Below the pieces are notes generated by a model that ran no database searches, was not told the DNA's origin, and saw only the letters and a list, made by a program, of their open reading frames with translations. From Spirochaetota bacterium (lineage in GTDB: Bacteria > Spirochaetota > Spirochaetia > Treponematales > Rectinemataceae), in NCBI GenBank assembly GCA_026398595.1, contig JAPLSO010000058.1:36227-100226 (forward strand): a stretch of DNA of 64,000 bases, in the 5' to 3' direction. A program made the translations under genes and the position numbers. Each line of letters starts with the position of its first letter. Within the stretch, counting starts at the first letter, position 1. This document shows positions 9,305 through 16,945 of the stretch, piece by piece.

Positions 9305-10165
9305 TCATGCCTCGGCAATCGCCAGCAGGCACTCGACGTTGGATCCGAGGTCGAGGCCGGGCGATCCTTCCACCAGCGCCGCGGGATATATAGGGTCAAT
9401 GGGGAAATATTCATCCCTGTCGCGCCGGACACTGACGGCTTCCTCGTCCTTGTCCTGCTTGTAGACATGGAAAGTCGGCCCTGGCCGCGCGGCCAAGGAA
9501 TTTTCATATTGCCTGAGTGCGCCCCTTTCGACGCGCGGGACCCAGAGGAAAGCCCGCACGTTGTTGTCCAGCGCCAAGAGACTCAGGATGACGATCGTGG
9601 GCGTGACCACCAGTATCCCGCAGACAGACCCCAGCCACCAGCGCCAGGCAATCGTTCCATAGGATCCCCAAGCCTCGAATCCTGTGGCGCAGAGGCCGGT
9701 GACGCCGAAGACGTTCGAGATGCCCGCCGTCAACAGGACGACCACCATAGCCGCGATCGCGCCCCGAACGGTCAAGGGGGTCTTTGTCTTGAACGCTTTG
9801 CGGGAAAGCCAGTCCCCGGCGAGAGATTGAAAGGCAAAGCCCGCGCCGACGAGGACGGACGCGAGGATGGACCAGGGCCCCGACAGGGTACCCAGCCGAA
9901 ACAGAAAGGAGCCGAGGAAGACACAAATCGCCATCGGACGTCCAAGCATCATGACCGCCACGAGCGCCAGTCCGGCGGATGGCCAGAAGTTGAGCGGGTA
10001 GAACTTATCTTTGCCCGCTGGCGCCTGTTGTACACGCGCCACAGCGTAGTAGACAGCCGCGACGAGAAGTATCAGAACGAGCCGGCGGATCGTCGAGAAG
10101 ATTCTTTTTCTGTCTATAATTAGTATCCTCGTCAGCCTCATCCCGGCTGACGTCTCTGTTTCCAT
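9305..10165 (-). CDS. Fragment: MASE1 membrane sensor and start of CHASE domain (N-terminus of broken kinase)
   Basis: This 286-residue piece has about eight hydrophobic segments of the MASE1 type (FWPSAGLALVAVMMLG, GSYGTIAWRWWLGSVCGIL...), followed by the first half of a CHASE domain (FPIDPIYPA ... GLDLGSNVE). It ends at TGA 9305. It has the only natural-looking start of the five pieces (ATG 10165, or ATG 10141) and faces the divergent intergenic region shared with tldD. MASE1 is an integral-membrane sensory module of unknown ligand, and alone this protein could not signal. The region 10166-10407 should hold its promoter, but I see no convincing -35/-10 pair. Confidence 0.72.
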   Translation of the reverse strand: METETSAGMRLTRILIIDRKRIFSTIRRLVLILLVAAVYYAVARVQQAPAGKDKFYPLNFWPSAGLALVAVMMLGRPMAICVFLGSFLFRLGTLSGPWSILASVLVGAGFAFQSLAGDWLSRKAFKTKTPLTVRGAIAAMVVVLLTAGISNVFGVTGLCATGFEAWGSYGTIAWRWWLGSVCGILVVTPTIVILSLLALDNNVRAFLWVPRVERGALRQYENSLAARPGPTFHVYKQDKDEEAVSVRRDRDEYFPIDPIYPAALVEGSPGLDLGSNVECLLAIAEA

Positions 10166-10407
10166 GAGAACCCGGCACTGGTATTCGAAAATTCTCTCTA
10201 TATAGAAGTATCACGGTAATAAATCCCTCAGCAAGCGGTAAGATTTATCCCTTCTCGCCGTGGCCTTCCTGGCCGATACTATAGGCCGTATCGACGTCCG
10301 TCCTCTTGTCCTCGTCTGTCCCCGATGGTAGGATGTTATTTTGATTTTCGCTCGTATTGTTTATGTCATCTATAGTTAGCTGATCCTTGACTATTCTGGA
10401 GGTATTC

Positions 10408-11823
10408 ATGCCCAAACGAGCCCACTCAGCCTTTCTCTCAGGCCAGAGGCCTCGTCTTTCGAGGATGGTGCGAGCCCTCGCCTCTCACTTTGACTACATC
10501 TCCGTCCTCGGCACGGACGACCGGGGCATCTCCTACGCCGCCACCCCGGGAGAAACGCGGACCTCCGAGCCCATTTGGGTCCAGCGGGGCTTCGTCTTCA
10601 GGGCTCAGCGTAAGGGCCTCGTCGTCGAGTACGCGACCGCGGTTCTCGAGGAGGGTCCCGACGAAACCATTGCGGCCGGGATTCGCTTTAAACTCGAAGC
10701 CCTCTTCGGAGCAGCGGGCGCCATCGTTTTTCCGCCTATACCCGATGAGCCACTGATCGCGGGATACCGGGGATCGATAACCGAGGATCCTTTCACGGCC
10801 GACCCGGAAGCGATCCTCGGCCGCTTAAGCGCCCTGCGCCAGAAGCTGACCGACGGTAAGGTCGTGGTGATGGCTAACGCTCGCTTCGAATGCGTCGATC
10901 TCTCCCGGATCTTTATTTCGCCGCGCCGTGAACTCTTCCAGAGCTTCGCCTGGTCCCAGGCCTACATCTTCGGCGTCGCGCGACGGGGCCAGACGACCAA
11001 GATGTCCTACCGCTCGGCCTCGGGGCGGAAGGGTCTCGAACTCCTTTCCGAACTCGAGCCGAAGCTGCCCGAATTGGCAGCCGAACTCGCTGCCATTCTG
11101 GACGCGGTCAAGCTCGATCCGGGCGAATACGAAGTCATCCTCGACCCGGATATGTCGGGGACCCTAGCCCACGAAGCCTTCGGTCATGGCGTCGAGACGG
11201 ACATGTTCTTCAAACAACGAGCGAAAGCGGAGGAATACCTAGGCAAGCGCGTCGGTTCCGAACTCGTCACGATGTACGACGGAGCAGCGGGTGCCGACCA
11301 AACCGGATCCTTCCTCTTCGACGATGAGGGTACAACGGGCACGAAGACCAAGATCATCGATAAAGGCATCCTTCTCGGCGGCATCTCGGACGCTCTCTCC
11401 GCTCTCGCCCTGGGCATACCCCTCACGGGCAACGGCCGGCGCGAGGCTTTCTCCCACAAAGCGTACGCCAGGATGACAAACACGTATTTCGCATCAGGAA
11501 GTTCCAAGGTCGACGACATGATCGCCTCGGTGAAAAAAGGCTGGGCCCTCTCCCGCCTCAACGCGGGTATGGAAGACCCCCGGAACTGGGGCATCCAGCT
11601 CCTCTGCATGGTCGGAAGGGAGATCGTGGACGGTAAGTTCACCGGCAGAGTGGCAAGTCCCGTCGTCTGCTCGGGCTACGTCCCCGATGTCCTTTCGGCC
11701 ATCTCCATGGTCTCGGACGATTTCGAGCTGGCCGGTTCGGGTGCCTGCGGCAAAGGCCACAAGGAATATGCCAAGGTCTCCTCGGGCGGACCCTGGATCA
11801 AGACGAAAATGAGGTTGGGATGA
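10408..11823 (+). CDS. tldD: TldD metalloprotease subunit
   Basis: TldD/PmbA family protein of 471 residues. The zinc-binding HExxxH motif that marks the catalytic TldD subunit is clear in AHEAFGHGVETD at about residue 252. TldD pairs with TldE (PmbA) to form a barrel-shaped protease that degrades unfolded peptides and matures some ribosomal peptides. GGAGG lies five bases before ATG 10408, so the TTG/ATG extension to 10387 is not used. The stop overlaps the next gene's start as ATGA, so translation of the two subunits is coupled. It is divergent from the broken kinase. Confidence 0.93.
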   Translation: MPKRAHSAFLSGQRPRLSRMVRALASHFDYISVLGTDDRGISYAATPGETRTSEPIWVQRGFVFRAQRKGLVVEYATAVLEEGPDETIAAGIRFKLEALFGAAGAIVFPPIPDEPLIAGYRGSITEDPFTADPEAILGRLSALRQKLTDGKVVVMANARFECVDLSRIFISPRRELFQSFAWSQAYIFGVARRGQTTKMSYRSASGRKGLELLSELEPKLPELAAELAAILDAVKLDPGEYEVILDPDMSGTLAHEAFGHGVETDMFFKQRAKAEEYLGKRVGSELVTMYDGAAGADQTGSFLFDDEGTTGTKTKIIDKGILLGGISDALSALALGIPLTGNGRREAFSHKAYARMTNTYFASGSSKVDDMIASVKKGWALSRLNAGMEDPRNWGIQLLCMVGREIVDGKFTGRVASPVVCSGYVPDVLSAISMVSDDFELAGSGACGKGHKEYAKVSSGGPWIKTKMRLG

Positions 11824-13178
11824 TGAAGGACAGAATCATTGCCGCTATAGCGCGGAACAACAAATCGGACAGCCCACAAGCCGCTGATTGGCGAATCGTC
11901 TCTACGTCCGTCATGCGCCGCGAGCGTTATTTCATCCGGGACGGTACGGAGCAGGTACGGGCTGTCGACGACCTCCAGTATTCCTTGACGCTCTACGTGG
12001 ACTCGGAAACCGGCGGCAGGAAGACGCGGGGCGAGGCGACGGTGAACATTCAGCCCAGTCTTTCGGACGCGGAATTGAACGCCAAGGTGAGACAGGCCGT
12101 TCTCGCCGCCTCAAAGTCCAAAAATCCCTGGTTCGAGCTCCCCGGGTTTAGCCCGGCGAAAATCGCGATAGCCCTTTCCGGATTTGAAAAACTTGGGGAA
12201 AGAGGAGCCATGGACGAGGCCGCCAAAGCCCTCTTCGCGTCGGAGTCCAAAGCAGGAGGTTCGCCGGCGGCAGCCAAGGCGCCGGGCCCCCGCATCAACG
12301 CCCTCGAGCTCTTCATCTCCAGGGAGGAACGTGAGTTCCTCAATTCCAGAGGCCAGCATTTCAAGGTCCCGCGCTGGAGAGGTTACTCTGAATTCGTCGT
12401 CGACTGTCCCTCCGCGGCAGGCCCCGTCGAACTCTTCGACGATATCGAGTTCTCCGAGCCCGATCCCTTGCGCCTCGCCGCGGCCACGAACGCCCGGCTC
12501 GATGAAGTGAAGGACAGGGCGAAGGCCGTTCCGCTGCCCGCCCTGTCGGGAATACCCGTCATCCTGCGCGGCAAGGAAGCCGAAGAGGTCTTCGGCTGGT
12601 TCTTCGGCAACGCGATGACGACCATGGTGTTCACGAAGGCGTCGACCTTCTCTGTGGGCGCGAACGTCCAGGCAAGCGTGAACGGTACCATGGCCGAGCC
12701 CCTCGATATCTGGGCCGAACCCTTCATCGCGGGCCTCGTCGCCTCGGGCGCCTTCGACGCCGACGGCTTCCCCCTCGAGCGGACGCCCGTCATCGAAGGA
12801 GGAATCTGCAGGAACCTCGTCGGCTCGGTGCGCCACGCCGACTGGCTCGGCCTGCCCCGCAAGGGGGCTTTTAGCCTTTTCTCGGTATCGCCCGGGAAAA
12901 TGAGCCTCTCCCAGTTTCGGTCCAAACCCTATCTCGAGCCCGTCATGTTCTCGGATTTCCGCCTGGACAATGTCACCGGGGACTTCGGGGCCGAGATGCG
13001 CCTCGCCTACTGGTTCGACGGCAGGAAGCGGATTCCCGTGACGGGAGGTTCGATCTCGGGATCCGTATCGGAGTTCAAGTCCACGATGCGCAGGAGTTCC
13101 AAGCTCGCCCTGGGCTCGCGGTCCCTCTGTCCGACGGCCGTCCTCCTCGAAGGACTAAGCGTGACCGCGGGCGCCTGA
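11820..13178 (+). CDS. pmbA: TldE/PmbA, partner subunit of the TldD protease
   Basis: Second member of the TldD/PmbA pair, 452 residues, lacking the HExxxH zinc motif, as expected for TldE. The C-terminal half has the conserved block FGNAMTTMVF and the family ending in a GSISG region. Its start overlaps the tldD stop by four bases, so the two are one operon. It ends 26 bases before a strong hairpin terminator and is convergent with metK. No peptide substrate gene is nearby, so a housekeeping quality-control role is more likely than a dedicated maturation role. Confidence 0.9.
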   Translation: MMKDRIIAAIARNNKSDSPQAADWRIVSTSVMRRERYFIRDGTEQVRAVDDLQYSLTLYVDSETGGRKTRGEATVNIQPSLSDAELNAKVRQAVLAASKSKNPWFELPGFSPAKIAIALSGFEKLGERGAMDEAAKALFASESKAGGSPAAAKAPGPRINALELFISREEREFLNSRGQHFKVPRWRGYSEFVVDCPSAAGPVELFDDIEFSEPDPLRLAAATNARLDEVKDRAKAVPLPALSGIPVILRGKEAEEVFGWFFGNAMTTMVFTKASTFSVGANVQASVNGTMAEPLDIWAEPFIAGLVASGAFDADGFPLERTPVIEGGICRNLVGSVRHADWLGLPRKGAFSLFSVSPGKMSLSQFRSKPYLEPVMFSDFRLDNVTGDFGAEMRLAYWFDGRKRIPVTGGSISGSVSEFKSTMRRSSKLALGSRSLCPTAVLLEGLSVTAGA

Positions 13179-13204
13179 ATCCGAGTACGGCGCTCGAACG
13201 AAGA

Positions 13205-13230
13205 GGGGCGGCCCAAAGGCCGCCTTTCTT
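13205..13230 (+). terminator. Rho-independent terminator after pmbA
   Basis: The stem GGCGGCC (13207-13213), loop CAAA and GGCCGCC (13218-13224) form a perfect 7-bp hairpin followed by TTTCTT. It separates the tldD-pmbA operon from the convergent metK gene. Confidence 0.75.
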
Positions 13231-13289
13231 GCTTTGCGACGAAAAGAGCCGTATTCAGCGATTCGTGATCCGCTTATAGCGTTCCGGTT

Positions 13290-14477
13290 TCACCGGATCG
13301 CCTTCCGGAGAGCCTCCACTTTATCCGTCGCCTCCCAGGAGAAACCCTCGCGGCCGAAATGGCCATAGGCGGCCGTAGCCTTGTAGATCGGGTTTTTGAG
13401 GCGTAAAGTTTCGATGATTCCGTGGGGAGTGAGGTCGAAAACCTTGGTCACCGCCTTAGCGATGGCATCCTCCTCGACCTTGGCCGTGCCGAAGGTGTCG
13501 ACAAAGACAGAGACAGGCTCGGGCACGCCGATGGCGTAGGCGAGCTGGAGTTCGCAGCGTTCGGCGAGGCCCGCCGCGACAATGTTCTTGGCGATATAGC
13601 GCGCCATGTAGGCCGCCGAGCGATCCACCTTCGAGGGATCCTTTCCGGAAAAAGCGCCACCTCCGTGCCTGCCCATACCGCCATAGCTGTCCACGATTAT
13701 CTTGCGGCCGGTCAGGCCGGAGTCGCACGCCGGGCCGCCGATCACGAAGCGCCCTGTCGGGTTGATGAAGTAGACGGTATTCGCGTCGAGCAGTTCGGTC
13801 GGCTCGAGCATGGGCTTTATAATCCTCTCGATGAGGGTCTCCCTGATCTCGTCGTATCCGAGGAGAGCGCCCCCAGCTTTCTTCTCGTCATGCTGATGGG
13901 AGAGAACGACGGCGCTGATCCTGACCGGCTTGTGCTCGTTGTATTCCACGGTCACCTGGCTCTTGGCGTCGGGCCTCAGCCAGGTGATCTCCTTGGCCTT
14001 GCGCGCCCGTGCCGCTTCCTTGAGGATCTTGTGCGCGAGGATGATAGGAGCGGGCATGAGTTCGGGGGTTTCGTCGCAGGCGAAACCGAACATCATCCCC
14101 TGGTCGCCCGCGCCCTGCCGGCCTTCGTATTCCTTGAGCCCGTGGCCATCGACCCCCTGGGCAATGTCCGGTGACTGGGCATGGATGGCGTTGAGGACGG
14201 CCATGGAATTACAATCCAGGCCGTAGGCCGGGTCGTCGTACCCTATGTCTTTCACGACGCTCCTGACGAGCTTCTGGATGTCGACATAGGTGTGGGTCGT
14301 GATCTCGCCCCCCACGAGGACGAGGCCCATGGTCGCGAAACACTCGCAGGCCACTCGGCTGTGCCTGTCTTTGTCGAGACAGGCGTCCAGGACAGCGTCG
14401 GATACCTGATCGCAGAGCTTGTCGGGGTGGCCTTCGGAGACGGATTCTGAGGTGAATGGTCGCAGACTGATGGACAT
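13290..14477 (-). CDS. metK: S-adenosylmethionine synthetase
   Basis: 395 residues, the usual length. It makes S-adenosylmethionine from methionine and ATP in the cytoplasm. The N-terminal signature [15 protein letters not shown], the [13 protein letters not shown] hexapeptide region, and [18 protein letters not shown] (P-loop-like signature 2) are all present. The ORF track extends upstream to 14516, but the SD-like AGAGGGG sits just before ATG 14477, which gives the standard MetK start. That ribosome-binding site lies inside a SAM-II riboswitch, so the product likely represses its own synthesis. It is convergent with pmbA and downstream of the rnf operon terminator. Confidence 0.97.
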   Translation of the reverse strand: MSISLRPFTSESVSEGHPDKLCDQVSDAVLDACLDKDRHSRVACECFATMGLVLVGGEITTHTYVDIQKLVRSVVKDIGYDDPAYGLDCNSMAVLNAIHAQSPDIAQGVDGHGLKEYEGRQGAGDQGMMFGFACDETPELMPAPIILAHKILKEAARARKAKEITWLRPDAKSQVTVEYNEHKPVRISAVVLSHQHDEKKAGGALLGYDEIRETLIERIIKPMLEPTELLDANTVYFINPTGRFVIGGPACDSGLTGRKIIVDSYGGMGRHGGGAFSGKDPSKVDRSAAYMARYIAKNIVAAGLAERCELQLAYAIGVPEPVSVFVDTFGTAKVEEDAIAKAVTKVFDLTPHGIIETLRLKNPIYKATAAYGHFGREGFSWEATDKVEALRKAIR

Positions 14478-14480
14478 AAA

Positions 14481-14540
14481 ACCCCTCTTTAGCGTGAATT
14501 TCTTACCCGCCCGCAATTCGGCTAACTCGGCGGGATCGTC
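14481..14540 (-). ncRNA. SAM-II riboswitch in the metK leader
   Basis: Read on the minus strand, the leader has a P1 helix CCCGCC/GGCGGG (14534-14529 with 14511-14506). It encloses the loop GAGTTAGCCGAATTGC, very close to the loop of the characterised SAM-II metX aptamer (GAUUUAACCGUAUUGC, recalled from memory). Next come AAGAAAT and the invariant ACGCTAAAG box. Loop TTAGC can pair with GCTAA as the pseudoknot helix, next to the AGAGGGG Shine-Dalgarno. SAM-II RNAs bind S-adenosylmethionine and hide the ribosome-binding site, and control of metK fits this. A covariance search with the Rfam SAM-II model would settle it. Confidence 0.86.
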
Positions 14541-14579
14541 CGGAAGCGGAAGTCTTCCTCTCGATCGGCTTTAGCGTTA

Positions 14580-14608
14580 ATTTTATCGATCCACCTGCAA
14601 ATAGTCAA
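14580..14608 (-). promoter_or_regulatory. Candidate metK promoter
   Basis: Minus strand: TTGACT (14603-14608), 17 bp, TAAAAT (14580-14585). A start near 14573 would give a leader of about 95 nt that contains the whole SAM-II aptamer. The same bases resemble part of a second SAM-II copy (see findings), so the assignment is not certain. Confidence 0.5.
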
Positions 14609-14812
14609 TCAATGCGATATAGTTGCCGATATTAGAAAAAGAAGATATGGGTTAATGGGATGGCCGCCGCTTGCCTCCTGGCGGCGGCCGGTCCCGCTTA
14701 CAGAAAAAATCCACCTTAAACGCGTCTTAGGTTTTTCAGCATAAGCCCCCAGTGCCGCTCGTGTCTTAGGCCGTTCCGCATAAGCCTTCCTCATCTCCAC
14801 ACGTATTTGCAA
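14609..14812 (-). CDS. Doubtful small ORF with an internal repeat
   Basis: I do not recognise this 67-codon frame, which fills the gap between the rnf terminator and the metK promoter. Its only feature is a near-repeat, AYAERPKTR then AYAEKPKTR, caused by the 39-bp-spaced DNA repeat at 14724-14786. It has no clear ribosome-binding site, and its frame crosses a strong DNA hairpin (14662-14689). A repeated intergenic element that happens to be open is at least as likely as a gene. Confidence 0.15.
   Translation of the reverse strand: MQIRVEMRKAYAERPKTRAALGAYAEKPKTRLRWIFSVSGTGRRQEASGGHPINPYLLFLISATISH
14662..14689. repeat. Perfect 9-bp inverted repeat
   Basis: GGCCGCCGC (14662-14670), a 10-base loop and GCGGCGGCC (14681-14689). 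Neither strand has a following T-tract of terminator quality, so its role is unknown. It could be a protein-binding site or part of a dispersed intergenic element. Confidence 0.6.
14724..14786. repeat. Imperfect direct repeat, 24-bp units 39 bp apart
   Basis: GTCTTAGG-TTTTTC-AGCATAAGCC (14724-14747) and GTCTTAGG-CCGTTC-CGCATAAGCC (14763-14786) share conserved ends and a variable middle. The conserved ends suggest a regulatory or mobile repeat unit. Confidence 0.55.
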
Positions 14813-14840
14813 ATAAAAAACGGCCGGATATCTCCGGCCG
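14813..14840 (-). terminator. Rho-independent terminator of the rnf operon
   Basis: Minus strand: CGGCCGG (14840-14834), loop AGATAT, CCGGCCG (14827-14821), then TTTTTTATTT. The perfect 7-bp GC stem and U-tract lie about 50 bp after the rnfB stop. Confidence 0.88.
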
Positions 14841-14892
14841 CCGCAAATCCTTTGTTACAGCAATAAAACTTCCTGCTTCTGGAACCCGCCGA

Positions 14893-15735
14893 TTATGCCA
14901 TTATCGGCACTTTCTTCTTCTCTCCCATCACATCGGTTTCGATCAGCTTGTACGCGTGCGTCGGGCACTTCTGGACACAGATCCCGCAGGATGTGCATTT
15001 GGTATAGTCGGTGACGGGGATCCCGTTGACCATGGTTATGCAGTTCTCGGGGCAGGACTTAACGCAGATCTCGCACTTGATGCAGCCCGTCTTGCAGGAC
15101 TTGGCCACGCTGGCTTTCACGACGCTCCGGTTGGAGCAGAGAACGATCGAACCCTGATTGCCTCGGGGGACGAGGGTGAAGAGTTTCTGCGGGCACTCCT
15201 CGGCGCAAAGGCCGCAGCCCGTACAATTGTCGTAGTCGACATGAGGCAGGCCGTCATCGCTCATGGAGAGGGCATCGAACTTGCAGACGGCGGCGCAGTC
15301 GCCCATGCCTTGGCAGCCCCAGGCGCAGATCTTGATGCCGCCGGAGGAGAGCTTGGCGGCTCGGCAGGTTCGAATGCCCACATAGTCGCCCTTGGAAACC
15401 GCCAGGTCCTTGCCCCCCTGGCAGAGGAGGACGGACACGAGGTCCTCGGCCACCGCCGAGACGCCCATGATCTTGGACACGGCCTCGGCCGTGGATGCGC
15501 CGCCGGCCGAACACTTCGTGGTGGGGGCGCGGCCTGTCGCTACCGCGGTCGCGTAGCCGTCGCAGCCCGGAAACCCGCAGCCGCCGCAGTTGGCGCCGGG
15601 CAGGACGGAGCGGACTTCGTCTATTTTGGGGTCACGCTCAATCTTGAATTTCTTCTCGAATAAACCCAAAGCCACGCCGATGACGAAGGCAAGGAGGCCT
15701 GAGAATCCGATCGTTATCAGTATCGTGATGATCAT
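14893..15735 (-). CDS. rnfB: Rnf complex subunit RnfB (multi-cluster ferredoxin subunit)
   Basis: 280 residues. An N-terminal membrane anchor (residues 5-25) is followed by the Fe-S domain GANCGGCGFPGCDGYA. Several ferredoxin-type cysteine motifs follow: CQGMGDCAAVC, CTGCGLCAEECP, CIKCEICVKSCP and CTSCGICVQKCP. RnfB takes electrons from reduced ferredoxin and passes them into the complex, which pumps Na+ or H+ while reducing NAD+. It is the last gene of rnfCDGEAB, ten bases after rnfA, and is followed by a terminator. Confidence 0.95.
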   Translation of the reverse strand: MIITILITIGFSGLLAFVIGVALGLFEKKFKIERDPKIDEVRSVLPGANCGGCGFPGCDGYATAVATGRAPTTKCSAGGASTAEAVSKIMGVSAVAEDLVSVLLCQGGKDLAVSKGDYVGIRTCRAAKLSSGGIKICAWGCQGMGDCAAVCKFDALSMSDDGLPHVDYDNCTGCGLCAEECPQKLFTLVPRGNQGSIVLCSNRSVVKASVAKSCKTGCIKCEICVKSCPENCITMVNGIPVTDYTKCTSCGICVQKCPTHAYKLIETDVMGEKKKVPIMA

Positions 15736-15745
15736 ACAGCCTCCT

Positions 15746-16321
15746 TTATTTGATCAGACCGGCGAAACCCATGAAGGCCATGCCGATCAGGCTCGAGGAT
15801 ATGAAAAGGATGGGCGTACCCTGGAGGAACTTCGGCACCGGACTGGTCTTCATCCTCTCGCGCACACCCGCGAGCAGTATCATCGCCAGGAGGTAGCCCA
15901 GCGAAACACCGACGGCGTACACAATGGATTGAATGAAGGTGTAGTTGAGCGAGATGTTCTCGAAAACCACGGCCGAGATCGCGCAGTTCGTCGTGATCAG
16001 GGGAAGGTAGATGCCCATGGCCGCGTAGAGGCCCGGCACGTTCTTCTTCAGGTAGAATTCAACGAGTTGCACAAGGCTCGCTACCACGAGGATGAATATG
16101 ACGATCTCGAGGAATTCGATATGAAGGGGCGCGAGCACATAGTGGTAGAGCGGCCAGGTCGCGGCGGTGGCGAGCACGGTCACGAAAGTGACGGCAGTGC
16201 CCATGCCGATCGACTGGCCGACGTCGTTCGTCATTCCGATGTAGGAGCAGAGCGCGATGAACCGCATCAGGATGATGTTGTTGATGAGCAGGCTGACGAT
16301 AAAGATTTTCATCAAATCCAT
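15746..16321 (-). CDS. rnfA: Rnf complex membrane subunit RnfA
   Basis: 191 residues with about six hydrophobic helices and the family pattern LLINNIILMRFIALCSYIG at the N-terminus. RnfA and RnfE are related inner-membrane subunits with opposite topology that form the ion-translocating core and hold a [2Fe-2S] cluster between conserved cysteines. The start overlaps the rnfE stop by one base, so it belongs to the same transcript. Confidence 0.95.
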   Translation of the reverse strand: MDLMKIFIVSLLINNIILMRFIALCSYIGMTNDVGQSIGMGTAVTFVTVLATAATWPLYHYVLAPLHIEFLEIVIFILVVASLVQLVEFYLKKNVPGLYAAMGIYLPLITTNCAISAVVFENISLNYTFIQSIVYAVGVSLGYLLAMILLAGVRERMKTSPVPKFLQGTPILFISSSLIGMAFMGFAGLIK

Positions 16322-16944
16322 TATGCGCTCTCCTTTGCGTCGGCTTTCCTGTTCATTCTGCCTTTCATCCAGATATTGAAGGCCATGAATAAGCCGAATA
16401 TGAGGAATCCGCCCGGGGGAAGGATGAAGAACAGGATCGGCTGGTAGGAAGCGGGCATCACCTGGATTCCCGCGAAGGTCCCGTTGCCGAGGACCTCGCG
16501 TATAGCGGCCATGCCCACCAGTACCCAGGTGTAGCCGAGGCCCATGCCGAAAGAGTCGAATATGGCGGGCAGAACTTTCTGATGGTACGAGAAAGCCTCG
16601 ACGCGGCCCATGATGATGCAGTTGACGACGATGAGGGGGATGAAGACGCCCATGCTCTTGGAGAGTTCGGGAAGATAGGCTTTCATCGACAGGTCTACGA
16701 TCGTCGTGAAGGCACCGATGATGATGAGAAAGATCGGCATGCGTACCGAGTTGGGGATCACATTCCTGAACGCCGAGATGATGATTTCCGAGAAGAGCAG
16801 TACGAAAGTCATCGCCACGCCCATGCCGATTCCATTCTGGACATTGGATGTCACGGCCATGGAGGAGCAGAGGCCAATCATCAAAACAAGAAGCGGGTTG
16901 TCGAATACCAACCCCGCCTTGAAGACTTTCCAGATGTTTTTCAT
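16321..16944 (-). CDS. rnfE: Rnf complex membrane subunit RnfE
   Basis: 207 residues, about six membrane helices. The N-terminus, NPLLVLMIGLCSSMAVT, and the later VVNCIIMGRVEAF are typical of RnfE/NqrD. It pairs with RnfA in the membrane core of the ferredoxin:NAD+ oxidoreductase. It starts one base after the rnfG stop, so the two are tightly coupled. Operon order C-D-G-E-A-B is the common bacterial Rnf order. Confidence 0.95.
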   Translation of the reverse strand: MKNIWKVFKAGLVFDNPLLVLMIGLCSSMAVTSNVQNGIGMGVAMTFVLLFSEIIISAFRNVIPNSVRMPIFLIIIGAFTTIVDLSMKAYLPELSKSMGVFIPLIVVNCIIMGRVEAFSYHQKVLPAIFDSFGMGLGYTWVLVGMAAIREVLGNGTFAGIQVMPASYQPILFFILPPGGFLIFGLFMAFNIWMKGRMNRKADAKESA

Positions 16945-16945
16945 G

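Larger units (their letters stand above)
3877..10165 (-). pseudogene. Decayed giant hybrid sensor kinase (MASE1-CHASE-PAS array-GAF-HisKA-HATPase-REC-REC)
   Basis: Five consecutive minus-strand ORFs are pieces of one sensor kinase of about 2,090 codons. From 10165 to 7625 the frame is continuous but interrupted by TGA (9305-9307, inside the CHASE domain) and TAG (8861-8863, at the second membrane region). Near 7625 one extra base shifts the frame. The next frame is interrupted by TGA (6160-6162, right after a GAF-like domain), then continues with GTG GAG into the kinase part. Homology-like domain order runs straight across every break, and each stop is one transition from a sense codon (TGG, CGA or CAG). 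The PAS unit just after the last stop also looks short at its N-terminal half, suggesting an in-frame deletion. Stop readthrough or sequencing error are alternatives, but four separate breaks favour decay. Confidence 0.82.
14478..14892. other. Intergenic region between metK and rnfB
   Basis: This 415-bp gap holds, from metK outward, the SAM-II riboswitch, a promoter, a GC hairpin at 14662-14689, an imperfect direct repeat at 14724-14786 and the rnf terminator. I see no tRNA or convincing gene in it. Confidence 0.8.
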
